64,000 nucleotides of DNA from Eubacterium ruminantium (GCA_900108205.1 FNUU01000001.1:234673-298672); one strand, 5' to 3'; shown: positions 25,572-35,939, counted from the first letter of the stretch. The notes: generated by a model from the letters alone, not told the origin. Made by a program: numbers and translations.

Positions 25572-25604
25572 TATTGAGAAGCAAAAACCGCTTCTTCTAA
25601 TCCT
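25572..25604 (-). repeat. Dispersed hairpin repeat, family 2 (copy B)
   Basis: AGAAGC and GCTTCT pair around GGTTTTT on the minus strand. The element with its flanks (AGGATTA...CTCAATAT) closely matches copy C at 27391-27424. It lies between the PFL gene stop and the radical SAM gene start. Confidence 0.6.
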
Positions 25605-25632
25605 TCGGAACCAGCATTCCTCCGGTATCACA

Positions 25633-26997
25633 TCAGTTTTTAAAACTATGTACCGGTGCAGGAATTCTTCCTGTTCTGTTAACAAATGCCGAACAATCAT
25701 AATTATTTACCTTCATTATCGGTGCATATCCGAGAAGTCCGCCAAATTCAACATTTTCCCCTTCCTTCTTACCAATAACAGGGATAAGTCTTACAGCTGT
25801 AGTCTTCTGATTGATCATACCGATTGCCATCTCATCAGCAATTATACCTGAAATGGTGGTTGCCTTTGTGTCTCCAGGAATTGCGATCATATCAAGACCA
25901 ACCGAACATACGCAGGTCATAGCCTCCAGCTTTTCTATTGTAAGGCAGCCTTTTTCTGCCGCAGTTATCATTCCCTGGTCTTCACTTACAGGAATAAACG
26001 CACCCGAAAGACCACCTACATAGGAAGAAGCCATAATACCACCCTTCTTAACCTGATCATTCAGAAGTGCAAGAGCTGCAGTTGTTCCCGGAGCACCTGC
26101 ATATTCAAGACCAATCTCATGAAGAATATCTGCTACAGAATCACCGATAGCCGGTGTAGGCGCAAGCGAAAGATCCACAATACCAAAAGGTATTCCGAGT
26201 CTCTTGGAAGCTTCCTTTGCAACAAGCTGACCAACTCTAGTGATCTTAAATGCAGTCTTCTTTATTGTCTCACAGAGTACCTCAAAGCTTTCTCCTCTGA
26301 CCTCTTCCAGAGCAGTTTTTACAACTCCCGGTCCGGATACACCTACATTTATTATTTTATCTGCTTCTGTAACACCGTGGAAGGCACCTGCCATAAACGG
26401 ATTATCATCCGGAGCATTGCAGAACACAACAAATTTCGCACAGGCAATCGAGCCCTTATCTGCAGTAAGCTCAGCAGCTTCCCTGATCTTTTCACCGATC
26501 AGCTTAACAGCATCCATATTGATACCGGTTTTGGTAGAACCGCAGTTTACGGAACTGCAGACAATATTTGTTTCAGCAAGAGCCTTTGGAATAGACTCTA
26601 TAAGAAGCTTATCAGCTTCAGTCATTCCCTTACTTACAAGCGCTGAATATCCGCCTATAAAATTCACTCCAACTTCAGCAGCGGCTTTGTCAAGAGTCTT
26701 TGCAATCTCTACAAAGTCATCTGCAGATTTACATACCGAACCTCCGACAAGAGCAATAGGTGTAACAGAAATTCTCTTATTAACGATCGGAATTCCATAC
26801 ATCTTTGTGATCTCTTCTCCTGTTTTCACAAGATCACGTGCACTTTCGGTAATCTTTTTATAAATATTATCGCAGGTTGAAACAAGATCCGGACCAACGC
26901 AGTCAAGAAGACTGATACCCATGGTTATGGTTCTTACATCAAGATTCATCCTGCTGATCATTTCGTTTGTTTCTAAAACTTCATTTAATGTAATCAT
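25633..26997 (-). CDS. PFL family protein (UPF0210/DUF711)
   Basis: The 454-residue protein matches the UPF0210 family: [21 protein letters not shown] near the start, [16 protein letters not shown] near residue 135, [15 protein letters not shown] near 168, and PAPVHSFKN at the C-terminus. The fold is related to glycyl-radical enzyme cores, but no glycyl radical motif is evident and the reaction is unknown. GTGAGG precedes the ATG. The ACT-domain gene immediately upstream is its constant partner in many bacteria. Confidence 0.9.
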   Translation of the reverse strand: MITLNEVLETNEMISRMNLDVRTITMGISLLDCVGPDLVSTCDNIYKKITESARDLVKTGEEITKMYGIPIVNKRISVTPIALVGGSVCKSADDFVEIAKTLDKAAAEVGVNFIGGYSALVSKGMTEADKLLIESIPKALAETNIVCSSVNCGSTKTGINMDAVKLIGEKIREAAELTADKGSIACAKFVVFCNAPDDNPFMAGAFHGVTEADKIINVGVSGPGVVKTALEEVRGESFEVLCETIKKTAFKITRVGQLVAKEASKRLGIPFGIVDLSLAPTPAIGDSVADILHEIGLEYAGAPGTTAALALLNDQVKKGGIMASSYVGGLSGAFIPVSEDQGMITAAEKGCLTIEKLEAMTCVCSVGLDMIAIPGDTKATTISGIIADEMAIGMINQKTTAVRLIPVIGKKEGENVEFGGLLGYAPIMKVNNYDCSAFVNRTGRIPAPVHSFKN

Positions 26998-27015
26998 CTT
27001 AAATCCTCACTATTA

Positions 27016-27285
27016 TTAGATTCTGTGCATCATATCAAAGATTTCTTCCTTCTGTGTCTTGATCTCAACGCCAATCTCATGTCCGACAGAAGCAAGTTCA
27101 TTTGCAAGCTCATCATGGGACTTAATTGTAGCCGAAGTATCAACAAGCATCATCATGTTGAAATACCCCTGCATGGTTGTCTGTGTAATATCACAGATAT
27201 TAATATTATTATTTGCAAGATATGTACATATCTTTGCTATTATTCCTACAGTATCTTTTCCTACAACAGTTATTATTGTTTTCAT
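27016..27285 (-). CDS. ACT-domain protein (UPF0237)
   Basis: This is an 89-residue single ACT domain, with VVGKDTVGIIAKICTYLA near residue 5 and DITQTTMQGYFNMMMLVD near 36, as in UPF0237. ACT domains bind amino acids or similar small ligands. It is 18 bases upstream of the PFL/UPF0210 gene, and is probably its regulatory or binding partner. CAGGAGG lies before the ATG. It is the first gene of the ACT-PFL-radical SAM-DUF2344-rng run. Confidence 0.9.
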   Translation of the reverse strand: MKTIITVVGKDTVGIIAKICTYLANNNINICDITQTTMQGYFNMMMLVDTSATIKSHDELANELASVGHEIGVEIKTQKEEIFDMMHRI

Positions 27286-27390
27286 CTATAAATCCTCCTG
27301 GATGAATTTATTATTAAACCATATACAAGCCAGATATAAACAAATACAGCCTTTATGATGGTTTTATTTTTGTATTCACTTATATTCAAC

Positions 27391-27424
27391 ATTACGAGAA
27401 GCAAAAGCTGCATCTCATAATCCT
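27391..27424 (-). repeat. Dispersed hairpin repeat, family 2 (copy C)
   Basis: AGGATTATGAGATGCAGC-TTTT-GCTTCTCGTAAT on the minus strand folds with AGC/GCT and GAGA/TCTC pairing. It shares its flanks and loop with copy B. It lies just past the stop of the metallo-beta-lactamase gene. Confidence 0.6.
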
Positions 27425-27448
27425 GCGTAATATATTTTCTCTGATATT

Positions 27449-28246
27449 TTATATCTCATACAGATCATCATTTCTGTCTCTGAATGCTGTATGCAGATCA
27501 AAATCCCGGGCATCCTTTGAATACTGATTGCCCATCAGTTCCTGTTTTACCGCTTCATATGCAAGCTCCGGAAAATTATTTTCCTTGCTGAGATGTCCAA
27601 GTATTATTGTTTTCAAATGATCATTAAGCAGCTGCCGGATAAATCTGCCGGAAGCTTCATTTGATAAATGTCCTCTTTCAGACAGAATTCTTCTTTTTAA
27701 ATGATATGGATAAGGTCCTGCTTCAAGCATCCTTATATCATGATTTGCTTCTATAAGAAGAATGTCACTGTCAGAAAGACATTTTACCAGATAATCATTA
27801 TAATTACCAAGATCCGTAGCAACGGATATCTTTTTCCTTCCATCCGTAAAACTGTAGCATACCGGTTCATAGGCATCATGCCAGATCGATCTTGGTGTTA
27901 TAGTCATATCCTTTATCTGAAATGCGACATCACTACCTATGACATTATATAACGACTTGTCAATAATGCCAACACTTCTGCATTCATTTATTCCTTTAAT
28001 GGTTCCTGCAGTTGTATAAATAGGCACCTTATATTTTCTGGATAATACTCCGAGGCCTTTTATATGGTCGCTATGTTCATGAGTTATTACAACAGCATCG
28101 ATATCTTTTCCGGATATATCTGCCGCCCGGAGTCCTTCTTCTATTTTCTTTAAGCTTATACCACAGTCGAGAAGAACTGCAGCTTCGTCAGTCATGACCA
28201 GCGAAACATTACCACTGCTCCCGCTGGCTATATTCATAAATTTCAT
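27449..28246 (-). CDS. MBL-fold hydrolase, WalJ/YycJ-like
   Basis: The 265-residue metallo-beta-lactamase-fold protein has MNIASGSSGNVSLV near the start and the metal motif THEHSDHIKG near residue 57. This matches the WalJ/YycJ group, proposed 5'-exonuclease-like phosphodiesterases with links to replication and cell-wall control. There is no walRK operon next to it; instead it ends the plsX-rnc-smc-ftsY-ilvA-ASKHA run. AAAGGTAAAAT lies before the ATG. Confidence 0.85.
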   Translation of the reverse strand: MKFMNIASGSSGNVSLVMTDEAAVLLDCGISLKKIEEGLRAADISGKDIDAVVITHEHSDHIKGLGVLSRKYKVPIYTTAGTIKGINECRSVGIIDKSLYNVIGSDVAFQIKDMTITPRSIWHDAYEPVCYSFTDGRKKISVATDLGNYNDYLVKCLSDSDILLIEANHDIRMLEAGPYPYHLKRRILSERGHLSNEASGRFIRQLLNDHLKTIILGHLSKENNFPELAYEAVKQELMGNQYSKDARDFDLHTAFRDRNDDLYEI

Positions 28247-28249
28247 ATT

Positions 28250-29368
28250 TTACCTTTTTTCAAATGTCATACTGCTGACATACAGTTTTTCATAATTAAC
28301 ATCACCGCCGGGCTGAACAAGCTTTATATTTTTTCTGAATTCATCATATTCTTCAAAACCCAGGCTGTTATTATCCAGATCAAAACAGTTCGATAAAAGA
28401 TATTCTGCGCCAAGAAGCGATGTATTACCGGATATCTCAGTCTTATCCATGAAGCATTCCGGGATCAGACCGATAGTAACCGCATCGGATAAAGACATAT
28501 AAAAGCCAAATCCTCCAGAAATGAAGACCTTATCCACTTCATTTTTATCAAGACCGGCTTTATCAAGAACAAATATCACTGACGAATATATAGCCGCCAC
28601 CGCAAGCTGTATATTTCTTATTATCTTCTCTGTCAAATGCAGCTTAACGCCGCCAATTGTCACATCTCTTCCATTTTGAACAAAATCATCCGTAAGCTTA
28701 AGAGTTCTTGATAATTCTCCTTTTTTCAGAAGAAATGCTATGGCAGACAAAGTCGTTTTGCCATATACACCTACAGCCCTTGTGCTGTTTTCAAATGCAG
28801 GTCCGCAGGCAGCAGATATACTATAAAGCTCTCCGCCCTTTCTAAGTATCATTTCTCCATTTGTTCCAAGATCCATCAGCAGAAGATTTAACTTCTTATC
28901 ATACTGTTGAAATTTATAATATGCACCTGCGACAGCATCTCCTCCTATAAAGGCTGAGGCACCGGCCAGCACAAAACACTTTATACCACTTGGAAGACAA
29001 ATCCCTGTGTTCTCGGAAAAAGGGCTCACAAACGGAGCTTCCCCAAGGCTTTTCAGATCAAGTCCAAGCAATATGGAAGCCATCGTTGTATTTGCAGAAA
29101 TAATACCGCATATAACATCTTCTGCCGAGAGATCGTCCACAAGCATTTTACAGAGACATTTATCTATAGCTGAAATTATCATTCCCTGCATTTTAAGGAG
29201 ATTATCTTCCTTCTCAGAATTTGTGATTCTGGAAATAATATCAGAACCGTATTTACTCTCCGGATTAAGAAAGCCATCCTTCCTCAGTATTAAAAAATCT
29301 TCATCCAGTAATGAAACTGCCACCGTTGTAGTCCCTACATCGATGGCAGCAAAAAGTTTTTTACTCAT
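28250..29368 (-). CDS. ASKHA-domain (DUF4445) protein, RACo-like
   Basis: The 372-residue protein matches the ATPase part of reductive activators of corrinoid proteins: AIDVGTTTVAVSLLDEDF near residue 8 (phosphate 1), LLLMDLGTNGEMILR near 161 (phosphate 2), AACGPAFENS near 186, and VFISGGFGFYMSL near 282 (adenosine). It lacks the N-terminal [2Fe-2S] ferredoxin domain present in RACo. Its start overlaps the ilvA stop by one base (TAATG). A role in ATP-driven cobalamin protein reactivation is inferred from the family; the partner is not adjacent, although a short MetH is encoded at 46072-48525. Confidence 0.78.
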   Translation of the reverse strand: MSKKLFAAIDVGTTTVAVSLLDEDFLILRKDGFLNPESKYGSDIISRITNSEKEDNLLKMQGMIISAIDKCLCKMLVDDLSAEDVICGIISANTTMASILLGLDLKSLGEAPFVSPFSENTGICLPSGIKCFVLAGASAFIGGDAVAGAYYKFQQYDKKLNLLLMDLGTNGEMILRKGGELYSISAACGPAFENSTRAVGVYGKTTLSAIAFLLKKGELSRTLKLTDDFVQNGRDVTIGGVKLHLTEKIIRNIQLAVAAIYSSVIFVLDKAGLDKNEVDKVFISGGFGFYMSLSDAVTIGLIPECFMDKTEISGNTSLLGAEYLLSNCFDLDNNSLGFEEYDEFRKNIKLVQPGGDVNYEKLYVSSMTFEKR

Positions 29369-30594
29369 TAAAATATCGCCTTAGGTGTTTTTTCAATTGG
29401 TCTGTAGCCTGTCTCGCTCAGTCTCTTAATGATCTTTTCCTTATGTTCAGGACCAAATGCTTCCATGGTTATAACAAGCTCAACAGCTGCATTTCTGTTA
29501 AGTGAAACGAACTGATTATGATCAAGCTTGATGATATTTCCCTGCTCCTCAGCTATAATCGAGGATACCTTTACAAGCTCGCCCGGCTTATCAGGAAGAA
29601 GTACGGAAACAGTAAATATTCTGCTTCTTGCAAAAAGGCCATGCTGAACAACGGAAGAAAGAGTTATAACATCCATGTTTCCGCCGGAAAGAATGCTTAC
29701 TACCTTCTTATCCTCTGCAGGAAGATGCTTAAGAGCCGCTACTGTAAGAAGTCCACTGTTCTCAACTATCATTTTATGATTTTCTATCATATCCAGGAAG
29801 GCTACGATAAGTTCGCTGTCTTCAACCGTGATTATCTCATCGATATTTTCTTCAATATATGGGAAGATTTTACTTCCCGGCGTCTTAACCGCAGTACCGT
29901 CTGCGATTGTATTTACATGATCAAGGGTAGTAACCTCATGCTTCTTAAGTGATACCTGCATACAATTTGCTCCTGCTGGTTCAACGCCGATAACCTTAAT
30001 ATTTGGATTGAGCATCTTTGCAAGTGTAGAAACACCGGTTGCAAGTCCGCCTCCACCGATTGGAACAAGAATTGTATCTACAAAAGGAAGATCCTTAAGT
30101 ATCTCCATGGCAACTGTACTCTGGCCTGTAGCTACTTCAAGATCATCAAAAGGATGGATAAAAGTATATCCTTCCTCTTCAGCAAGCTGAAGTGCATATT
30201 CACAGGATTCATCGTAAACATCACCCTTAAGAATTACTTCAGCTCCAAGAGACTTGGTTCTGTTAACTTTTATAAGCGGTGTAGATGTTGGCATTACAAT
30301 TATCGCCTTGCAGCCGTAGGTTTTTGCTGCATAGGCAACACCCTGCGCATGATTGCCGGCTGAAGCTGTGATAAGTCCTCTTCCACGTTCAATATCTGAA
30401 AGCTGACTGGTTTTATAATAAGCTCCTCTTATCTTATAAGCACCTGTAAGCTGCATATTCTCCGGCTTGAGAAAAACCTTATTTCCGGACATTTTACTGA
30501 AATATTCACTTTCAATAAGACCTGTATTCCTGGCTACCTTTGAAACTATATTATATGCCTCTTCACACTTGTCCAGTGTTATCTTATCCATCAT
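29368..30594 (-). CDS. ilvA: Threonine ammonia-lyase with ACT domain
   Basis: The enzyme is PLP-dependent and turns threonine into 2-oxobutanoate. The 408-residue protein has the PLP lysine in TGAYKIRGAYY (Lys54), SAGNHAQGVAYAA near residue 88, the Gly-rich phosphate loop VPIGGGGLATG near 184 and a C-terminal ACT-like domain from about 330 (TVSVLLPDKPGELVKVSSII). This is the tdcB-like or short IlvA form. AAAGGA precedes the ATG. Whether it is biosynthetic or catabolic is uncertain; only ilvH of the isoleucine pathway is in the window and it is not adjacent. Confidence 0.92.
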   Translation of the reverse strand: MMDKITLDKCEEAYNIVSKVARNTGLIESEYFSKMSGNKVFLKPENMQLTGAYKIRGAYYKTSQLSDIERGRGLITASAGNHAQGVAYAAKTYGCKAIIVMPTSTPLIKVNRTKSLGAEVILKGDVYDESCEYALQLAEEEGYTFIHPFDDLEVATGQSTVAMEILKDLPFVDTILVPIGGGGLATGVSTLAKMLNPNIKVIGVEPAGANCMQVSLKKHEVTTLDHVNTIADGTAVKTPGSKIFPYIEENIDEIITVEDSELIVAFLDMIENHKMIVENSGLLTVAALKHLPAEDKKVVSILSGGNMDVITLSSVVQHGLFARSRIFTVSVLLPDKPGELVKVSSIIAEEQGNIIKLDHNQFVSLNRNAAVELVITMEAFGPEHKEKIIKRLSETGYRPIEKTPKAIF

Positions 30595-30626
30595 ATTATT
30601 CTTTTTCCTTTCAACTGTAAAACTGC

Positions 30627-31622
30627 TTAAATATCGAACAGATCATCATCTCTTGGAAGACCTTCATTTGCTTCTATAAGCATTTCAACATCAGACATTT
30701 CTGATTCAACATTAAAATCAGCAAAAAGCGCTGTAATAAACTGGCTTGGATCAAACTTCTGAAGATCATCGATCTTTTCACCTATACCAATGTATTTTAC
30801 CGGTACAGATAGTTCAGACTGGATAGCTATGGCAATACCGCCCTTTGCAGTTCCGTCAAGTTTTGTGATAATAATACCGTCGATCTGTGATACTGTACTG
30901 AACTGTCTTGCCTGTTCAAGAGCATTCTGACCTGTTGTACCATCGAGCACGATAAGTGTTTCAACAGTTGCATCAGGATATTCTTTATCTATTATCCTTC
31001 TCATTTTAGCAAGCTCGTCCATAAGATTTTTCTTGTTATGAAGTCGGCCTGCAGTATCTACCAAAAGGATATCAGTATTTCTTGCTTTTGCTGCATTTAC
31101 TGCATCATATACAACAGCCGAAGGATCAGAGCCCTCACTCTGAGCTATAATATCAACCTCAGCCCTGTCAGCCCAGGTTTTTAACTGATCTATCGCAGCA
31201 GCCCTGAATGTATCAGCTGCAGCTATAAGCACCTTTCTGCCACGTCTTCTGTACTGCGCTGCAAGCTTACCTATAGAAGTCGTTTTACCAACTCCGTTTA
31301 CGCCGATAACGAATATAACTGATTTTTTCTGCTCAAAGTCGTAAGCAGAATCATCAACATTCATCTGATCTCTCAGACTGTTAATGATAAGCCCCTTACA
31401 CTCGGCAGCGTCCTTAAGCTTCAGCTCCTTTACCTTTGCCTTAACATCATCTATAACCTTCTCGGCTGTTTCATAGCCCATGTCGGCCATAACAAGTGTT
31501 TCCTCTAACTGATCATAGAAATCATCATCAATCTCATTTGCTTTAAAAAGATTTGAAAAGCTCTTTGAAATACTGTTTCTGGTCTTCGAAAGACCTTCCT
31601 TTAATTTTTGAAAAAATCCCAT
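30627..31622 (-). CDS. ftsY: Signal recognition particle receptor FtsY
   Basis: FtsY docks SRP-ribosome complexes to the membrane. The 331-residue protein has a short N domain and the NG GTPase domain: P-loop GVNGVGKTT at about 107-115, DTFRAAAIDQLKTW near 142, DTAGRLHNKKNLMDEL near 193, and TKLDGTAKGG near 253. The acidic A domain of enterobacterial FtsY is missing, as usual for Firmicutes. GGGAG precedes the ATG. It follows smc by 16 bases. Confidence 0.96.
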   Translation of the reverse strand: MGFFQKLKEGLSKTRNSISKSFSNLFKANEIDDDFYDQLEETLVMADMGYETAEKVIDDVKAKVKELKLKDAAECKGLIINSLRDQMNVDDSAYDFEQKKSVIFVIGVNGVGKTTSIGKLAAQYRRRGRKVLIAAADTFRAAAIDQLKTWADRAEVDIIAQSEGSDPSAVVYDAVNAAKARNTDILLVDTAGRLHNKKNLMDELAKMRRIIDKEYPDATVETLIVLDGTTGQNALEQARQFSTVSQIDGIIITKLDGTAKGGIAIAIQSELSVPVKYIGIGEKIDDLQKFDPSQFITALFADFNVESEMSDVEMLIEANEGLPRDDDLFDI

Positions 31623-31638
31623 ATACTTCTCCCTTCAA

Positions 31639-34600
31639 TTAATTATCCAGTGAATCCTCAATAAGATTTACGGATACCAGAGTGGATACGCCCTTCTCCT
31701 GCATGGTTATACCGTAAAGTATATCCGCAGATTCCATTGTACCACGTCTGTGGGTAATTACAATAAACTGGGTATCCTTAGTAAGCTTATCCAGATATTT
31801 TGCAAATCTCTTAACGTTTGAATCATCCAGAGCCGCCTCTATCTCATCCAGAAGACAGAATGGTGATGGCTTAAGACTCTGAATTGCAAAAAGAAGTGCA
31901 ATCGCAGTAAGACTCTTCTCACCACCGGAAAGCTGCATCATGTTCTGAAGCTTCTTTCCCGGAGGCTGTGCATTAATGATGATTCCTGATTCAAGTATAT
32001 CCTCATCATCTACCAGTGAAAGCGTAGCCTTTCCTCCGCCAAAAAGCTCATGGAATACCTTCTGGAACATAGTCTGAATGTCCTTAAACTTTTCTGTAAA
32101 TGTATCCTTCATGGCTTTTTCAAGCTCTGCTATGATATTCTTTAAGTTTTCCTCTGCCTTTACTATATCGTCTCTCTGTGTGCTGAGGAAATCATATCTT
32201 TCTCTTACTTCCTTATATTCTTCGATGGCATTGACATTTACGTCGCCAAGTCCTTTTATATCTCCCTTAACAGAAGAAATCTCTTTCTTAAGGGCAGATC
32301 TGCTTAATGTTTCTTCCTTTTCCTTTGCCAATTCAACTGCAGAAGAATATGTAAGTTCATATTCCTCCCACATATAATTGATCTCAGCATCCTTCTTCTC
32401 TGTAATCTTCTCAATACTGTTATTACAGGTAAAGATTGCCTTATCCATACGACCGATCTCAGAAGTGAGCTCTTCACGACGGTTAAGGAGTTCCTTATGT
32501 TTACGGCTTTCCTTCTCCCTGCTGCTGACAAGCTTGTTTAATTCCTCGGTACTGTCCGAGATAGCCTTATCATTTTCCGCTTTACTCATAGACAGAATAT
32601 CTATCTTCTCCTTGAAGCTGTCTGCATTACTTCCTGAAAGCGAAAGACGTTCATTATATCCTGCTTCATCAGCTGCAGATCTCTCAATATCAGCATTTAT
32701 ACGATCAATATTCTGGTCAATGAACCCTGACTGCTGCCTGATATTTCCGGCCTTTAATGAAAGTCCGGCATATTCTTCATCACGAAGCTTCTTCTCTTCA
32801 CGCAGCTTTGCAACCTCGTCCTCAAGGCCTGTTATATGCTTCTTTCTCTCTTCGATGGCGTTTTCCTTCTGCTTACCCTCATCAAAAAGCTCATCCTTAT
32901 TAAGATTAATATCCTTGACCTGTTCATCCAGCTCAAGGTTTTCTTTCTTAACCGATTCAAAAAGCTGCAGCGTTTCTTCAAGGCTTCTTTCAGCATTTTC
33001 AAGACTGATCCTGAGAGTGTTTTCCTCGATACCCTGACGCTGTATAACCTGATTCAGCCTGTCACGTTCTTCCTTCAGAGATTCTCTTCTCATAAGGAGT
33101 TCAGTTTCCTTCTTCCTTGCCTCAGAAAGCTTAACACTTGCCTTCTTGATATCTTCGCTGAGCTGATCAAGCTCTCTCTTTCGTCCGAGAAGATTACTCT
33201 GATTTTTAAATGCACCACCGGTCATGGAACCGCCCGGATTGATCAGTTCTCCTTCCAGAGTAACAAGTCTGAGGGACTGATTGAATTTCTTGGCAAGAAC
33301 GCCTGCGTTATCAATATTATCAACGACTATACTTCTTCCAAGAAGACTTTCAACAATATTTCTGTATTTTTCATCCACGGTTACAAGCTTGGAAGCAATT
33401 CCGATAACACCTTTTTCTTTAAGAGCTTCAGGTGCGACACTTCCTCTTGCAACAACATTTGAAGCAGGGAGAAATGTTGCTCTTCCCAGCTTATTATCCT
33501 TAAGGAATCTGATCATTTTCTTGGCTGTCTCTTCATTATCGGTAACAATATTCTGAATATTACCGCCGAGCGCTGTTTCGATAGCTATCTCATATTCAGC
33601 CTGAACCTTGATAATATCAGCAACAACACCAACAATTCCTTTATTTTTATCCTTCTGCTCCATAACCTTTTTGATACTGTTGCCGTAGCCTTCATATCTT
33701 TCGGTAAGGTTTATGAGCGCCTCCTGTCTCGAGCGGAGACTTATAACCATCTGGTTATATTTTGTTATATCATTTTTAACACTTGCAGATTCTTCAGTAT
33801 TATTCCTGATACCATTTTCCGCAGCCTTATGCTTTTCCTGATTCTCACGGAGAAGCTCTGAAGCATTGCCGAGGGAATCCTTAAAACGCTTTTTCTCTTC
33901 AGTAAATTTAGCTTCATCACTCTTCAGAGAAAGATATTTCTGACGAAGCTCTGTCTTTCTGAGGGAAATGTTTTCGAGCATGGTATCATAACGGCCGACC
34001 TTAGCCTTAAGAGTACCACCTTCATTTATAAAATCAATGATCTCGCCCTTGGCATTTTCTATCTCTTCTTCCTTCAGAGTGATCTTTTCTTCAAGCGCCT
34101 CGCATTCCTTCTTCTTATCAGAAGCCTCCTTATCAGCCTGTTTTACTGTTGAAGAGAAATTTTTCTTATCATTCTTATATTTTTCAAGTTCCGCTGAAAG
34201 ACGTTCGATCTCAGCCTTTGTTCTTGCAATCTCACCTAAAATGATCTCTCTGTTTTTATTCTCAGAAGATATCTGCTCAGTAAGAACTCTTATCTCACCG
34301 TCAGCCTTTTCATTTTCAAGCTTCTTGTCTGTTATGACATTCTTTATATCATCTATTGCATGACTGAGCTCTTCCACCTTCTGCTCAAGCTCGTCATATG
34401 CATTTCTTGTGTTTTCAAACTCATTATTCAGACGTTCTGAATCGTCTGTCATTATCTTCTTTTCTTTCTCGAGCCTCTCAAGATTCTCATTTATTTCCTG
34501 AAGTTCGATAATGAATGAGCTTACTTCAAGTCCCTTAAGCTTTTCTTTTAAGCCAAGATACTTTCTCGCTTTTTCAGACTGCCTCTCAAGCGGACCTACA

Positions 34601-35202
34601 CGTCCCTCAAGCTCACTGAGAATATCATTTACACGGCTCAGATTCTGATGTTCAGAAAGAAGAGCCTTCTCTGTTGCAGCCTTATTCTTTTTATATTTTA
34701 CGATACCTGCAGCCTCATCAAAAAGCTCACGTTTTTCTTCCGGCTTACCGCTGAGGATCTGCTCTATCTTACCCTGTCCGATTATAGAATATCCTTCTTT
34801 ACCTATACCGGTATCGAAAAACATCTTTGTAACATCCTTAAGCCTTGTTACAGTACCATTTATAAGATATTCACTTTCACCCGAACGATATACTCGTCTG
34901 GCAACGGTAACTTCATTGTAATCGATCGGAAGCTTATGATCACTGTTATCAAGAGTTATAGCCACATATGCAGAACCCTGTGGCTTTCTGAGCTCAGTAC
35001 CGGCAAAAATAACATCTTCCATCTTCGCACCACGCAGATTCTTTGCACTCTGCTCACCAAGCACCCATCTTACAGCATCAGCAACATTACTCTTACCCGA
35101 GCCATTCGGACCGACTATGGCAGTAATACCATTATTAAATTTAAAATCTATTTTATTTGCAAAAGATTTAAAACCATTAACTTCTATACTTTTAAGATAC
35201 AT
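31639..35202 (-). CDS. smc: Chromosome segregation ATPase SMC
   Basis: SMC is the condensin core that compacts and separates chromosomes. The 1187-residue protein has Walker A GPNGSGKSN at 31-39, QGKIEQIL near 143, long coiled coils on both sides of a hinge (about residues 510-640, with VARGSVAPEALKEKGVIG and NPGGSMTGGA), the ABC signature LSGGEKSLTAIALLFA near 1085 and Walker B PFCLLDEIEAALDD near 1108. Full family length. Its first ten bases overlap the rnc stop, the classic rnc-smc-ftsY order. ScpA and ScpB are not in this window. Confidence 0.97.
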   Translation of the reverse strand: MYLKSIEVNGFKSFANKIDFKFNNGITAIVGPNGSGKSNVADAVRWVLGEQSAKNLRGAKMEDVIFAGTELRKPQGSAYVAITLDNSDHKLPIDYNEVTVARRVYRSGESEYLINGTVTRLKDVTKMFFDTGIGKEGYSIIGQGKIEQILSGKPEEKRELFDEAAGIVKYKKNKAATEKALLSEHQNLSRVNDILSELEGRVGPLERQSEKARKYLGLKEKLKGLEVSSFIIELQEINENLERLEKEKKIMTDDSERLNNEFENTRNAYDELEQKVEELSHAIDDIKNVITDKKLENEKADGEIRVLTEQISSENKNREIILGEIARTKAEIERLSAELEKYKNDKKNFSSTVKQADKEASDKKKECEALEEKITLKEEEIENAKGEIIDFINEGGTLKAKVGRYDTMLENISLRKTELRQKYLSLKSDEAKFTEEKKRFKDSLGNASELLRENQEKHKAAENGIRNNTEESASVKNDITKYNQMVISLRSRQEALINLTERYEGYGNSIKKVMEQKDKNKGIVGVVADIIKVQAEYEIAIETALGGNIQNIVTDNEETAKKMIRFLKDNKLGRATFLPASNVVARGSVAPEALKEKGVIGIASKLVTVDEKYRNIVESLLGRSIVVDNIDNAGVLAKKFNQSLRLVTLEGELINPGGSMTGGAFKNQSNLLGRKRELDQLSEDIKKASVKLSEARKKETELLMRRESLKEERDRLNQVIQRQGIEENTLRISLENAERSLEETLQLFESVKKENLELDEQVKDINLNKDELFDEGKQKENAIEERKKHITGLEDEVAKLREEKKLRDEEYAGLSLKAGNIRQQSGFIDQNIDRINADIERSAADEAGYNERLSLSGSNADSFKEKIDILSMSKAENDKAISDSTEELNKLVSSREKESRKHKELLNRREELTSEIGRMDKAIFTCNNSIEKITEKKDAEINYMWEEYELTYSSAVELAKEKEETLSRSALKKEISSVKGDIKGLGDVNVNAIEEYKEVRERYDFLSTQRDDIVKAEENLKNIIAELEKAMKDTFTEKFKDIQTMFQKVFHELFGGGKATLSLVDDEDILESGIIINAQPPGKKLQNMMQLSGGEKSLTAIALLFAIQSLKPSPFCLLDEIEAALDDSNVKRFAKYLDKLTKDTQFIVITHRRGTMESADILYGITMQEKGVSTLVSVNLIEDSLDN

Positions 35203-35911
35203 GATTTACGACTCCGAGTTTTATAAGCGTTTTATGTGCTGCGATCTGTTCAGCATTCTTTTTATTATTTCCGATACCGCTTTCATACATTGTTTCAGTT
35301 CCATCCTGGTTTATTATGACAGCAGCTATCTCATATGTTTTACAGTGATCAGGACCTGATACACTGATTTCTTTATAATTCAGGCTGCAGCCATTCTTCT
35401 GGACATATTCCTGCAAAATTGATTTGGAATCATGGAACAGGATCTTTTCTGCTATATTTGTCAAAAGGTACTTAACAACATAATCTCTGGCCGGTTTTAA
35501 GCCTCCATCCAGATAAATTGCACCCAGCACAGATTCAAAAAGGTCGCAGAGAATTGAGCTTCTGTTTCTTCCACCGGTAAGTTCCTCGCCATGGCTCAGA
35601 TAAAGATAATCGCCAAAGCCAAGATTCCCTGTGATCTGTGAAAGCGTATATTCACATACAAGACTGGCACGAAGCTTTGTCAGTTCGCCTTCCGACTTTT
35701 CAGGGTATCTCCGAAAAAGCTCACTGCTCATAATAAATTCAAGTACAGCGTCTCCAAGAAATTCATATCTCTCATAGGATTGGAGCTTTTTGCCCCTGAA
35801 TTCATTTACATATGAACTATGGGTAAATGCAACATCAAGATGCTCCCTGTTTTTAAAATGATATTCTATTTTATCTTCTAAAACGGAATAATCCGTTCTG
35901 CCATATACCAT
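35192..35911 (-). CDS. rnc: Ribonuclease III
   Basis: RNase III cuts double-stranded RNA in rRNA and mRNA maturation. The 239-residue protein has the signature YERYEFLGDAVLEF at about 41-54, the second acidic site DLFESVLGAIYLDGG near 116, and a C-terminal double-stranded RNA-binding domain ending KNAEQIAAHKTLIKLG. AAGGAAAT precedes the ATG. It lies between plsX and smc. The acpP gene commonly found between plsX and rnc is absent. Confidence 0.96.
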   Translation of the reverse strand: MVYGRTDYSVLEDKIEYHFKNREHLDVAFTHSSYVNEFRGKKLQSYERYEFLGDAVLEFIMSSELFRRYPEKSEGELTKLRASLVCEYTLSQITGNLGFGDYLYLSHGEELTGGRNRSSILCDLFESVLGAIYLDGGLKPARDYVVKYLLTNIAEKILFHDSKSILQEYVQKNGCSLNYKEISVSGPDHCKTYEIAAVIINQDGTETMYESGIGNNKKNAEQIAAHKTLIKLGVVNHVS

Positions 35912-35939
35912 ATTATTTCCTTCTATATTTATGGATAGA

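Noticed and set aside
32378..33462. Overlapping plus-strand open frames inside smc
   Set aside because: Ser/Leu/Phe-rich translations typical of the antisense of coiled-coil coding sequence; no ribosome binding site or motif.
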